Origin: Deinococcus sp. KSM4-11
Lineage (GTDB): Bacteria > Deinococcota > Deinococci > Deinococcales > Deinococcaceae
Direction: 5' to 3'
NCBI RefSeq assembly: GCF_004801415.1
Contig: NZ_SSNX01000005.1
Span: forward strand, 124,001 to 188,000
DNA length: 64,000 nucleotides
Below are positions 20,144 to 26,557 of the stretch, piece after piece; positions within the stretch are counted from its first letter, which is position 1, and each line of letters starts with the position of its first letter. A program made the translations under genes and the position numbers. The notes beneath the pieces were generated by a model. It worked only from the letters and a program-made list of their open reading frames with translations. It did no database searches and had not been told where the DNA came from.

Positions 20144-20216
20144 CGAACCGGGCAGGACTTGAACCTGCGGCCTCCCCGTTCGTAGCGGGGCGCCCTTCCA
20201 GCTGGGCTACCGGTTC
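20144..20216 (-). tRNA. tRNA-Arg (ACG)
   Basis: Perfect 73-nt cloverleaf: acceptor GAACCGG/CCGGTTC, D stem GCCC/GGGC, anticodon stem CCCCG/CGGGG with loop CTACGAA, T arm GCAGG-TTCAAGT-CCTGC, discriminator G, encoded CCA. Confidence 0.95.
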
Positions 20217-20222
20217 GTGTGG

Positions 20223-20338
20223 TGGAACGGGTGGGATTCGAACCCACGACCTTCGATAGGTAGTCGATAAGCCTGCACGGTCGGCCCAGATGGGCAAGGT
20301 GGTGTGGAGGCGATGCTCTACCGCTGAGCTACCGTTCC
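20223..20338 (-). ncRNA. tRNA-like RNA with Y-type insert (unit J)
   Basis: 116 nt. The ends are a perfect tRNA: acceptor GGAACGG/CCGTTCC, TA, D stem GCTC/GAGC, T arm GTGGG-TTCGAAT-CCCAC, encoded ACCA. About 44 extra nt lie between the D arm and a short anticodon-like hairpin TCGA-CTACCTA-TCGA. The insert folds as CCTCCAC/GTGCAGG around CTTGCCC-ATCT-GGGCCGA (plus positions 20281-20298), the same elements as the Ro-binding helix of Y RNA but joined at the opposite end. Confidence 0.7.
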
Positions 20339-20347
20339 ATGTGGTGT

Positions 20348-20468
20348 GGAGCTGGGCGGGGATTGAACCCGCGACCTTCCGCCCGGGCAGACGCTCTAAC
20401 CAGAAGCCTCTGCGGTCGGCCCGAAAGGCGAGGAGAAGCGGAGGCACATTGAACTGAGCTACCAGCCC
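20348..20468 (-). ncRNA. tRNA-like RNA with Y-type insert in the D loop (unit K)
   Basis: 121 nt. Acceptor GGGCTGG/CCAGCTC and T arm GCGGG-TTCAATC-CCCGC pair fully. The D arm GCTC...GAGC is split: its loop reads AGTT, then about 48 inserted nt, then TGGTTA. The insert has outer stem GCCTC/GAGGC and core CTCGCC-TTTC-GGGCCGA (20416-20432). The anticodon arm is 3 nt short (TCTG-CCCGGG-CGGA), and CCA is not encoded. Confidence 0.65.
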
Positions 20469-20482
20469 CGCGAAGGGGAGTG

Positions 20483-20604
20483 GGGGACGGGCGGGATTCG
20501 AACCCGCACTGAACATCAGCCTCAGACAGCGGCCCACGCTTGGGCAAGTGGCGCTGAGGTATAACCTCGCGGTCACGTTTGTGCTGCCATTGCACCACCG
20601 TCCC
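20483..20604 (-). ncRNA. tRNA-like RNA with Y-type insert in the anticodon loop (unit L)
   Basis: 122 nt. Acceptor GGGACGG/CCGTCCC, D stem GTGC/GCAC and T arm GCGGG-TTCGAAT-CCCGC are perfect. Anticodon stem AACGT/ATGTT encloses 58 nt instead of 7. Within it CCTCAG/CTGAGG surrounds CTTGCCCA-AGCG-TGGGCCG (20529-20548). An upstream GAGGT can also pair with ACCTC, giving an alternative hairpin. CCA is incomplete. Confidence 0.65.
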
Positions 20605-20623
20605 CACGGTGGATGGAAGTGAA

Positions 20624-20761
20624 GCGGCGGGGCGGGATTCGAACCCGCGACCCATCGATTAACGGATAACCTTTCGCTGTCGGCCCACAGGTGGGCAAGG
20701 TGTCGCCAAAGGAAACGCCCTTTCGGACAGTCAATTGCTCTGCCAATTGAGCTACCCGCCG
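20624..20761 (-). ncRNA. tRNA-like RNA with Y-type insert in the anticodon loop (unit M)
   Basis: 138 nt. Acceptor CGGCGGG/CCCGCCG, D stem GCTC/GAGC and T arm GCGGG-TTCGAAT-CCCGC are perfect. Anticodon stem ATTGA/TCGAT encloses about 73 nt that begins CTGT and ends TTAA, so removal could restore CTGTTAA (Asn, GTT). The insert has CCTTT/AAAGG around CTTGCCCAC-CT-GTGGGCCGAC (20680-20699); an upstream CCGAAAGG competes for CCTTT. No encoded CCA. Confidence 0.65.
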
Positions 20762-20768
20762 CGTGTGG

Positions 20769-20851
20769 TGGATGGGGTGGGACTTGAACCCACTTGCCTT
20801 ACGGCAAACGATCTACAGTCGTCCGCGACTCGCCGTCTTCGCCGCCCATCC
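20769..20851 (-). tRNA. tRNA-Tyr (GTA)
   Basis: Intact 83-nt class II tRNA: acceptor GGATGGG/CCCATCC, D stem GCGA/TCGC, anticodon stem GACGA/TCGTT with loop CTGTAGA, long variable arm TGCC-GTAA-GGCA, T arm GTGGG-TTCAAGT-CCCAC, discriminator A, encoded CCA. Confidence 0.95.
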
Positions 20852-20974
20852 AGGATTTCGGGTCTGGGTGAGGAGGGAATATCGGGTCTGGTCGGGATGG
20901 CACTGATGATCTCGCTGGAGTCGCGTGATGCGGCCGGCCCATCCGAGAGGGTTCAGTTGTTCAGGCTGTTTCAT
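20813..20974 (-). CDS. Small ORF inside the tRNA array (53 aa)
   Basis: ATG 20974 is preceded by AGGAGG at 7-nt spacing, the best ribosome site in this locus. It encodes a 53-residue basic, Gln- and Arg-rich peptide starting MKQPEQLNPLGWAGRITRL. The T of its TAG stop begins the GTA-bearing part of the tRNA-Tyr anticodon loop, so the ORF covers the tRNA 5' half. No family recognised. Translation would compete with tRNA-Tyr folding on the same transcript. Confidence 0.45.
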   Translation of the reverse strand: MKQPEQLNPLGWAGRITRLQRDHQCHPDQTRYSLLTQTRNPGWAAKTASRGRL

Positions 20975-21001
20975 ATGCGTACCTCCTGTGTTGGATTTGG
21001 G

Positions 21002-21090
21002 TTGGGTGTCTGGATTCGAACCAGGATCACCACTAACGCTCGTGCGTCGGCCCAGGTTGGGCAAGCTGTGCGGAGGGAACGAGACACCCA
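21002..21090 (-). ncRNA. Y-like RNA with tRNA acceptor and T arm (unit N)
   Basis: 89 nt. 8-bp acceptor TGGGTGTC/GACACCCA and T hairpin CTGG-TTCGAAT-CCAG, but no D or anticodon arm. Instead CTCGT/ACGAG encloses the core CTTGCCCA-ACC-TGGGCCGAC (21047-21065). This is the unit closest to a bacterial Y RNA with a tRNA-mimic end, though permuted. CCA is not clearly encoded. Confidence 0.6.
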
Positions 21091-21116
21091 CTAGAGTCTG
21101 CCCGCGCTGGGGCTGG

Positions 21117-21191
21117 TACTCCGAGTCGGATTTGAACCGACACTGACACGCTTCTGAGGCGTGTTCCTCTGCCGAATTGGGATACCGGAGC
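21117..21191 (-). tRNA. Class I tRNA-like with CAG anticodon
   Basis: 75 nt. Acceptor GCTCCGG/TCGGAGT (two wobbles), anticodon stem CACGC/GCGTG with loop CTCAGAA, T arm GTCGG-TTCAAAT-CCGAC, discriminator A, encoded CCA. CAG is a Leu anticodon, yet the variable loop is only 5 nt while bacterial tRNA-Leu is class II. One D-stem mismatch. Confidence 0.65.
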
Positions 21192-21225
21192 ATAGCGAGA
21201 CCTTGGGAAATGGGTCGCAGGGTGG

Positions 21226-21297
21226 AGCAGGCTGGACGGAATTGCACCGCCGTCACCCGGCGGTTGCCGGGCATCTTGCTGACTAGAAGAAACCTGC
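21226..21297 (-). tRNA. tRNA-Gly-like with UGCA T loop (degenerate anticodon)
   Basis: 72 nt. Acceptor GCAGGTT/AGCCTGC, discriminator T, encoded CCA as in tRNA-Gly. T loop TGCAATT and a D loop without GG match the next unit. Anticodon stem CCCGG/CCGGG encloses only six nt (CAACCG), so decoding is doubtful. Confidence 0.55.
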
Positions 21298-21313
21298 GTG
21301 TGGCGGGCGGTGG

Positions 21314-21385
21314 AGCAGATGGACAGACTTGCACTGTCGTCTACCCGCTGGCAGCGGGGCATCCTGGCTGCTGGACGACATCTGC
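21314..21385 (-). tRNA. tRNA-Gly (GCC) with UGCA T loop
   Basis: 72 nt. Acceptor GCAGATG/CATCTGC perfect, discriminator T, encoded CCA, anticodon loop CTGCCAG (GCC). T stem GACAG/CTGTC perfect but the loop is TGCAAGT (G at 55 in place of pseudouridine), and the D loop AGCAGCCA lacks GG. These are features of non-translating tRNA-Gly used for cell-wall bridges in staphylococci. Confidence 0.75.
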
Positions 21386-21409
21386 GTGGTGTGGTCGGGC
21401 GAGGAATGA

Positions 21410-21537
21410 AGGTCGGAGTGGGAGTCGAACCCAGACCCACGCGGGTGGGTCATCGCCGGAGATAACCGAGCCTTCTTCGGCCCAACCGGGCTGAGTGGGA
21501 AGAACTGCCGGGCAAGGGTCTGGTCACGGATCGGGCC
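21410..21537 (-). ncRNA. Class II tRNA-like RNA with Y-type insert (unit Q)
   Basis: About 128 nt. The 3' half has a long variable arm GACCCAC-CCGC-GTGGGTC (Ser-like) and T hairpin TGGG-TTCGACT-CCCA. The 5' half holds TTCTT/AAGAA around CTCAGCCC-GGTT-GGGCCGAAG (21476-21495); GGGCCGAAG is the best match here to the Y RNA 5' strand. Acceptor pairing is 5 of 7 and CCA is absent; the 5' boundary is approximate. Confidence 0.5.
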
Positions 21538-21539
21538 AC

Positions 21540-21653
21540 TTCAATGCCGGGAATCGAACCCGGAGCCCTCGCTGAAGGCTTCCGCCCGTTCGCCCCCATG
21601 GGGGACGAGGTGTGAAAGAACCGTGGCCGGTCGGCCCGGAAGTTGCCCTGTAC
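21540..21653 (-). ncRNA. Degenerate tRNA-like RNA with Y-like motif (unit R)
   Basis: About 114 nt, abutting the CCA of tRNA-Asp. T arm CCGGG-TTCGATT-CCCGG is perfect and an anticodon-like stem CTCGT/GCGAG encloses an enlarged loop with CCCCC/GGGGG. GGGCCGAC occurs upstream but its partner strand is poor, and no acceptor partner for CATTGAA is found. Boundaries and fold are uncertain. Confidence 0.4.
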
Positions 21654-21656
21654 TGG

Positions 21657-21728
21657 CGATTCCAGCCGGACTCGAACCGGCGTAGTCCCGCAGACAACGG
21701 GGCGTCCTGACCGCTGAACGATGGAATC
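21657..21728 (-). tRNA. tRNA-Asp (GTC), atypical anticodon loop
   Basis: 72 nt. Acceptor GATTCCA/TGGAATC, D stem GTTC/GGAC, T arm GCCGG-TTCGAGT-CCGGC, discriminator G, encoded CCA. Anticodon loop TTGTCTG gives GTC but T at position 37, and the first anticodon-stem pair is C-A. Confidence 0.75.
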
Positions 21729-21750
21729 ATCCTCCATGACGGAGGGGTGG

Positions 21751-21822
21751 TACTCCCAGCCGGAGTTGAACCGGCGTTTTCTGGGTGAAAGCCTGATGTC
21801 CTGACCATTGGACGATGGGAGC
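21751..21822 (-). tRNA. tRNA-Glu (TTC)
   Basis: 72 nt. Acceptor GCTCCCA/TGGGAGT, D stem GTCC/GGAC, anticodon loop CTTTCAC, T arm GCCGG-TTCAACT-CCGGC, discriminator A, encoded CCA. One A-A mismatch in the anticodon stem. First tRNA of the array, 13 nt after the Y RNA core. Confidence 0.85.
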
Positions 21823-21835
21823 GTCATGAAGCTGT

Positions 21836-21902
21836 GGTCGGGCAAGTGTGCCGCTCAGGGTGGTTGACCGTGACAGGGTAACCCTGGGCGTTCGGCCCGG
21901 CC
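21836..21902 (-). ncRNA. Canonical Y RNA
   Basis: The ends form the Y RNA lower stem GGCCGGGC/GCCCGACC (one C-A mismatch), followed on the 5' side by the bulged C and GA (GGGCCGAAC) and on the 3' side by CTTGCCC, the conserved Ro-binding arrangement. A CCCAGGGTTACCCTG segment forms internal structure. Position at the head of the locus upstream of rsr matches D. radiodurans, where the Y RNA gene precedes rsr. Exact 5' and 3' ends are not known; a G-rich hairpin just upstream may be part of it. Confidence 0.7.
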
Positions 21903-21935
21903 GGTGGGAGCGGGGTTCGCCCTCCCCTGCCATGA

Positions 21936-21941
21936 AGTGTA
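21936..21941 (-). promoter_or_regulatory. Possible -10 box (TACACT) of the Y RNA/tRNA locus
   Basis: TACACT lies 33 bp upstream of the Y RNA core. The sequence 17 bp further up (TGTGCC) is a poor -35, so this is a weak prediction. Confidence 0.3.
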
Positions 21942-21974
21942 CGGGGAAGGGTGAGCGGGGCACATTCGCCGGGT

Positions 21975-22030
21975 GGCGTAGGCGTGATGTACGCCATACG
22001 GCGAGGGCCGGAGCACATCAGCCCCGGCCC
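21975..22030 (-). terminator. Inverted repeats after fakA
   Basis: Two hairpins follow the fakA stop: GGGCCGG/CCGGCCC (22005-22030) and GGCGTA/TACGCC (about 21975-21995). Neither has a T-run, so termination is only possible, but they separate fakA from the Y RNA locus. Confidence 0.35.
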
Positions 22031-22046
22031 GCTGCACGTGCGCCGC

Positions 22047-23643
<1,597 letters not shown>

Positions 23644-23651
<8 letters not shown>

Positions 23652-23976
23652 GTTGGACCCCCACGGCGTGCACGCGGGTCGCGGCCAGGTCGATACCCGC
23701 CTGGGTCTTCACGGTGTGCATCACGCGATCCACGATGTTCTGCGCCACCGTCGGAATGCTCACGCCATACGCCGCCACGATGAACAGATCCGCCGTGTAC
23801 TTTCCGCTGTCCTTGCCGATCACCACGCCCTCGCTGGCATTCGCGCGGCCCAGCACGCGGCTGATGCCCTCGCGCAGGTTCGCGGGGGCCATGCCCACCA
23901 CGCCGGGAATCTCGTGGGCCGTCAGCCCGATCAGCGAGGCGAGGGCCGCCTCGGTTATGTGTATGGAGCCGCTCAC
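23644..23976 (-). CDS. Asp23/Gls24 family protein (YloU-like)
   Basis: 110 aa from GTG 23976, the family's usual size. Conserved segments ITEAALASLIGLTAHEIPGV, VVIGKDSGKYTADLFIVAAYGVSIP and QNIVDRVMHTVK are visible. The gene is paired with fakA in many bacteria and is thought to have an envelope or lipid role. Upstream in-frame starts (24006, 24066) exist; the TATACT box inside that extension, 10 nt before the GTG, favours the short form. Confidence 0.85.
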
Positions 23977-23986
23977 AGTAAGGGCG

Positions 23987-23992
23987 AGTATA
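23987..23992 (-). promoter_or_regulatory. -10 box (TATACT) for the Gls24-like/fakA pair
   Basis: Near-consensus -10 hexamer 10 nt before the GTG start at 23976; no clear -35. Confidence 0.45.
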
Positions 23993-24065
23993 CGGGAGGC
24001 CACCATCGGGTTCTGGCCCTGCACGGATCTGCACAGTTCTGACGACACGCGGTTGTGACGGCACA

Positions 24066-24108
24066 AGAAAACCGAACCGCGCGGGGGGATCCCGGTCGCG
24101 ATTCGGTT
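24066..24108 (-). terminator. Rho-independent terminator
   Basis: 12-bp stem AACCGAATCGCG/CGCGGTTCGGTT (one wobble) followed by TTTTC on the minus strand, 40 bp after the ParB-fold gene stop. Confidence 0.8.
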
Positions 24109-24148
24109 CAGTGGGTTTTGGGTTTCTCCGGCGGTGTGCGCGTCCTGA

Positions 24149-25078
24149 TCACATCGCCGGATCGAGTTTTCCCGTGAGCATCAGCTGCATGCGCTGGCCG
24201 ATGCGTTTGTACAGCGGGGGGGCGAAGTGCTCGCCGAAATCGCGGGTGGCTTCCTCGGATCCGACGTCATGGCCGTACTTCTGCGTCAGGAAGTAGCGGT
24301 GGTCCATGATCCACAGGTACAGGTCGGCCTCGGTGCGGCCGGGGAAGCGGAACATGACGTGGTGCAGGTCGAGGTTCTCCACGATCCGCAGGTAGAGGCG
24401 GGTGTACCAGCTCTCGACCGCCTCTTCCCAGGTCACGGGTTCCTTGCCTTCTGCCGCGCGTTTCTGGTTCAGGTAGTACTCGCGGGTTCGGATGTGCTCC
24501 AGCAGTTTCTCGTAGCGGCCGGGAGTGGTGAACAGGATCTCGCGGTGCTCCGGGAGGATGCGGTCGAGGTCGGTGGCCTTCAGGAACTGGGCGTACTCGC
24601 CTTTGATGATCAGGTCCTTGAGGGTGTCGCCCTCGTCGGGCGGCACGGTCACGTTCAGTTCGATCACGTAGGCGTCGATGAACTTCTGGCCCTGGCGGCG
24701 GGCGACCGACACGCGGTGGTTGCCGTCCTTGACGAAGTACAGGTCGCCGACCTTGTACACCTGGATGGGCGGGAGTTCCTTGCCGTCCAGCTGGGCGCTG
24801 CGCACGCCGATCCAGCGTTCGTCGAGGTGGGGTTCCTTGGGCAGGTAGTGGCGGTCGAATTCACGGTAGCGGTCGACGCTGCCGATGATGTGATCCACGG
24901 GAATGGTCTGGATGCCGAGCTGGTGCTCGCCTTCGGGGGCCAGGTGCTTGACCCAGTCGAAGGGCAGCAGCTCGTTCGGTTGGCGGCGCAGCACGGCGAC
25001 CATGTCGCGGATATCGCTCATGAAGCGGGCGCGTTCGACCTCGTGCCGGGCGGCGGTGCGGTGGTGAAGTGAGGACAT
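24149..25078 (-). CDS. ParB/sulfiredoxin-fold protein
   Basis: 309 aa. Residues about 55-110 look like a ParB N-terminal fold: IPVDHIIGSVDRYREFD, then LPPIQVYKVGDLYFVKDGNHRVSVARRQG, where DGNHRV is the nucleotide-pocket motif. The C-terminal half is rich in aromatic and charged residues (for example YLWIMDHRYFLTQKYG) with no recognised domain. Not a partition locus by context. ATG 25078 has AAGGAG 8 nt upstream; a longer Arg/Pro-rich extension is rejected. Confidence 0.75.
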   Translation of the reverse strand: MSSLHHRTAARHEVERARFMSDIRDMVAVLRRQPNELLPFDWVKHLAPEGEHQLGIQTIPVDHIIGSVDRYREFDRHYLPKEPHLDERWIGVRSAQLDGKELPPIQVYKVGDLYFVKDGNHRVSVARRQGQKFIDAYVIELNVTVPPDEGDTLKDLIIKGEYAQFLKATDLDRILPEHREILFTTPGRYEKLLEHIRTREYYLNQKRAAEGKEPVTWEEAVESWYTRLYLRIVENLDLHHVMFRFPGRTEADLYLWIMDHRYFLTQKYGHDVGSEEATRDFGEHFAPPLYKRIGQRMQLMLTGKLDPAM

Positions 25079-25154
25079 GCGGCGTACTCCTTGCGCCGGA
25101 TACGGCCGGGGCCGGGGGCGCGGGTGGTGCCGGGGCATGTGCGGACTGGGGAAA

Positions 25155-25192
25155 GGTGATCACCCCGGTCTTGGTGTTGATCTTACACCAAG
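25155..25192. promoter_or_regulatory. Two palindromes upstream of the ParB-fold gene
   Basis: GGTGATCACC (25155-25164) is a perfect 10-bp palindrome and CTTGGTGT/ACACCAAG (25170-25177, 25185-25192) an 8-bp inverted repeat with a 7-bp spacer. They lie between divergent genes and look like operator sites for a dimeric regulator. Confidence 0.45.
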
Positions 25193-25315
25193 CCCCTTGC
25201 TTAATTCTGACGGTTCGGGTCAGTTTCGTGTCAAGCACAGACAAGTGACCGAGTATGAATAAAACCGCTACCTCCTCACCTCACACCGGGTCATTTGTCA
25301 TCGTCCAATTGGGGC

Positions 25316-25915
25316 ATGCTTGGCAACTTCTTCAAAAAACCGGCAGACAACATGGGGGGACGCGTGCCGCCCGGTCAGACGCTCACGACCCGCTTTCCTG
25401 TCCTGACCTACGGCCCCACGCAGCATTACCGGCCCGAAGACGTGGTCATCCGCATCAGTGGTCTGGCGCGCGAGCAGACCTTCACGTGGGCCGACCTCCT
25501 CGCGTTGCCGCAGACCACCCTGACCTACGACATCCACTGCGTGACGCACTGGAGTAAGTTCGACACCACCTGGACCGGCGTGCGCGTCACCGACCTGATG
25601 GAACACCTGCAGCTCGAGCCGGGGGCCACACACGTCATGCAGCACTCGGTCGGTGGGTACACCACGAACCTGAGCCTGGACGATTTCACCCGGCCCGAGA
25701 ACCTGCTGGCACATACATTCAATGGCGAACCGCTGGACGCCGAGCACGGAGGCCCGCTTCGGCTGGTCGTGCCGCACCTGTACTTCTGGAAGAGTGCCAA
25801 GTGGTTGACCGGTCTGGAGTTCATGGCCGCCGATAAGCCCGGCTTCTGGGAAGTGAACGGCTACCACATGCGCGGCGATCCCTTCAAGGAACAGCGCTAC
25901 GACGACGACAAATAA
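25316..25915 (+). CDS. Molybdopterin-dependent sulfite oxidase-like protein
   Basis: 199 aa, matching the compact YedY/MsrP-like SUOX fold. Key features are TYDIHCVTHWSKFDTTWTGV with the Cys that would bind molybdenum, GGYTTNLSLDDF, and LVVPHLYFWKSAKWL. There is no signal peptide in front of MLGNFFKK, so it may act in the cytoplasm, unlike exported MsrP. Partner membrane subunit not seen. Confidence 0.85.
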   Translation: MLGNFFKKPADNMGGRVPPGQTLTTRFPVLTYGPTQHYRPEDVVIRISGLAREQTFTWADLLALPQTTLTYDIHCVTHWSKFDTTWTGVRVTDLMEHLQLEPGATHVMQHSVGGYTTNLSLDDFTRPENLLAHTFNGEPLDAEHGGPLRLVVPHLYFWKSAKWLTGLEFMAADKPGFWEVNGYHMRGDPFKEQRYDDDK

Positions 25916-25979
25916 GGCGCAGCGGGCAGGGGACTCCGAGCCCGGAGCGGCAGACCTGACCGGCGGTGGGGACTACCTC

Positions 25980-26483
25980 GTGCCGGATGTGCTGGAACCC
26001 GGCCTGACGCTGCTGCTGGTCGGAACCGCGCCCAGCCGGATTAGTGCGGCGGCGCGGGCGTACTACGCCAATCCCACCAACAAGTTCTGGCGCGTGCTGC
26101 ACGAAGTCGGTTTGACCCCACGCCAACTCTCGCCGCACGAGTACCCGCTCCTGCCCACCTTCGGGATCGGCCTGACCGATGTGGCCAAGCGGCACAGCGG
26201 CGTGGACGCCGATCTGCCGCCGGGTGCGTGGGAACCGTCGGAACTGCGGGCGAAGATCGCCCGGTACCGCCCCGCACTCGTGGCCTTCACCAGCAAACGC
26301 GGGGCGTCCGAGGTGTTGGGCGTGCCGACCGGTCGCCTGCTGTACGGCCCTCAGGTTCAGCTCCTGGAGGGCGCGGAGGTGTGGGTGCTGCCCAGCACCA
26401 GCCCGCTGGGACACACGCACTTCCAGCTGGAGCCGTGGCACGCGCTCGCCGCGCGGGTGGCCGCCCTGCGCGCCGGCGGATAG
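25980..26483 (+). CDS. mug: Mismatch-specific uracil-DNA glycosylase (Mug/TDG family)
   Basis: 167 aa from GTG 25980 with GGTGGGGA 8 nt upstream. Family 2 UDG signatures are LLLVGTAPSRISAAARAYYANPTNKFWRVLHEVG-like N-terminal region and LPSTSPLGH near residue 140, with GLTDVAKR between. It removes U or T opposite G and begins base excision repair. Deinococcus encodes several UDG types including this one. Confidence 0.88.
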   Translation: MPDVLEPGLTLLLVGTAPSRISAAARAYYANPTNKFWRVLHEVGLTPRQLSPHEYPLLPTFGIGLTDVAKRHSGVDADLPPGAWEPSELRAKIARYRPALVAFTSKRGASEVLGVPTGRLLYGPQVQLLEGAEVWVLPSTSPLGHTHFQLEPWHALAARVAALRAGG

Positions 26484-26557
26484 GTCACCCGGCCCACCCC
26501 CCACCCGCGGCCCCCCCGCCAGTGGGGGAAAGGCAGGCATCTGGAAGAATGGCGCGC

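Noticed and set aside
20223..21653. Group I introns in tRNA genes
   Set aside because: The inserts are only about 44-75 nt and lack the P3-P8 core; they share a Y-type hairpin instead.
19445..21822. CRISPR array
   Set aside because: The repeated pattern is made of tRNA T arms and acceptors with differing sequence, not identical repeats with spacers.
24066..24148. Small RNA between the ParB-fold gene and the Gls24-like gene
   Set aside because: The hairpin with a T-run is explained as a terminator.
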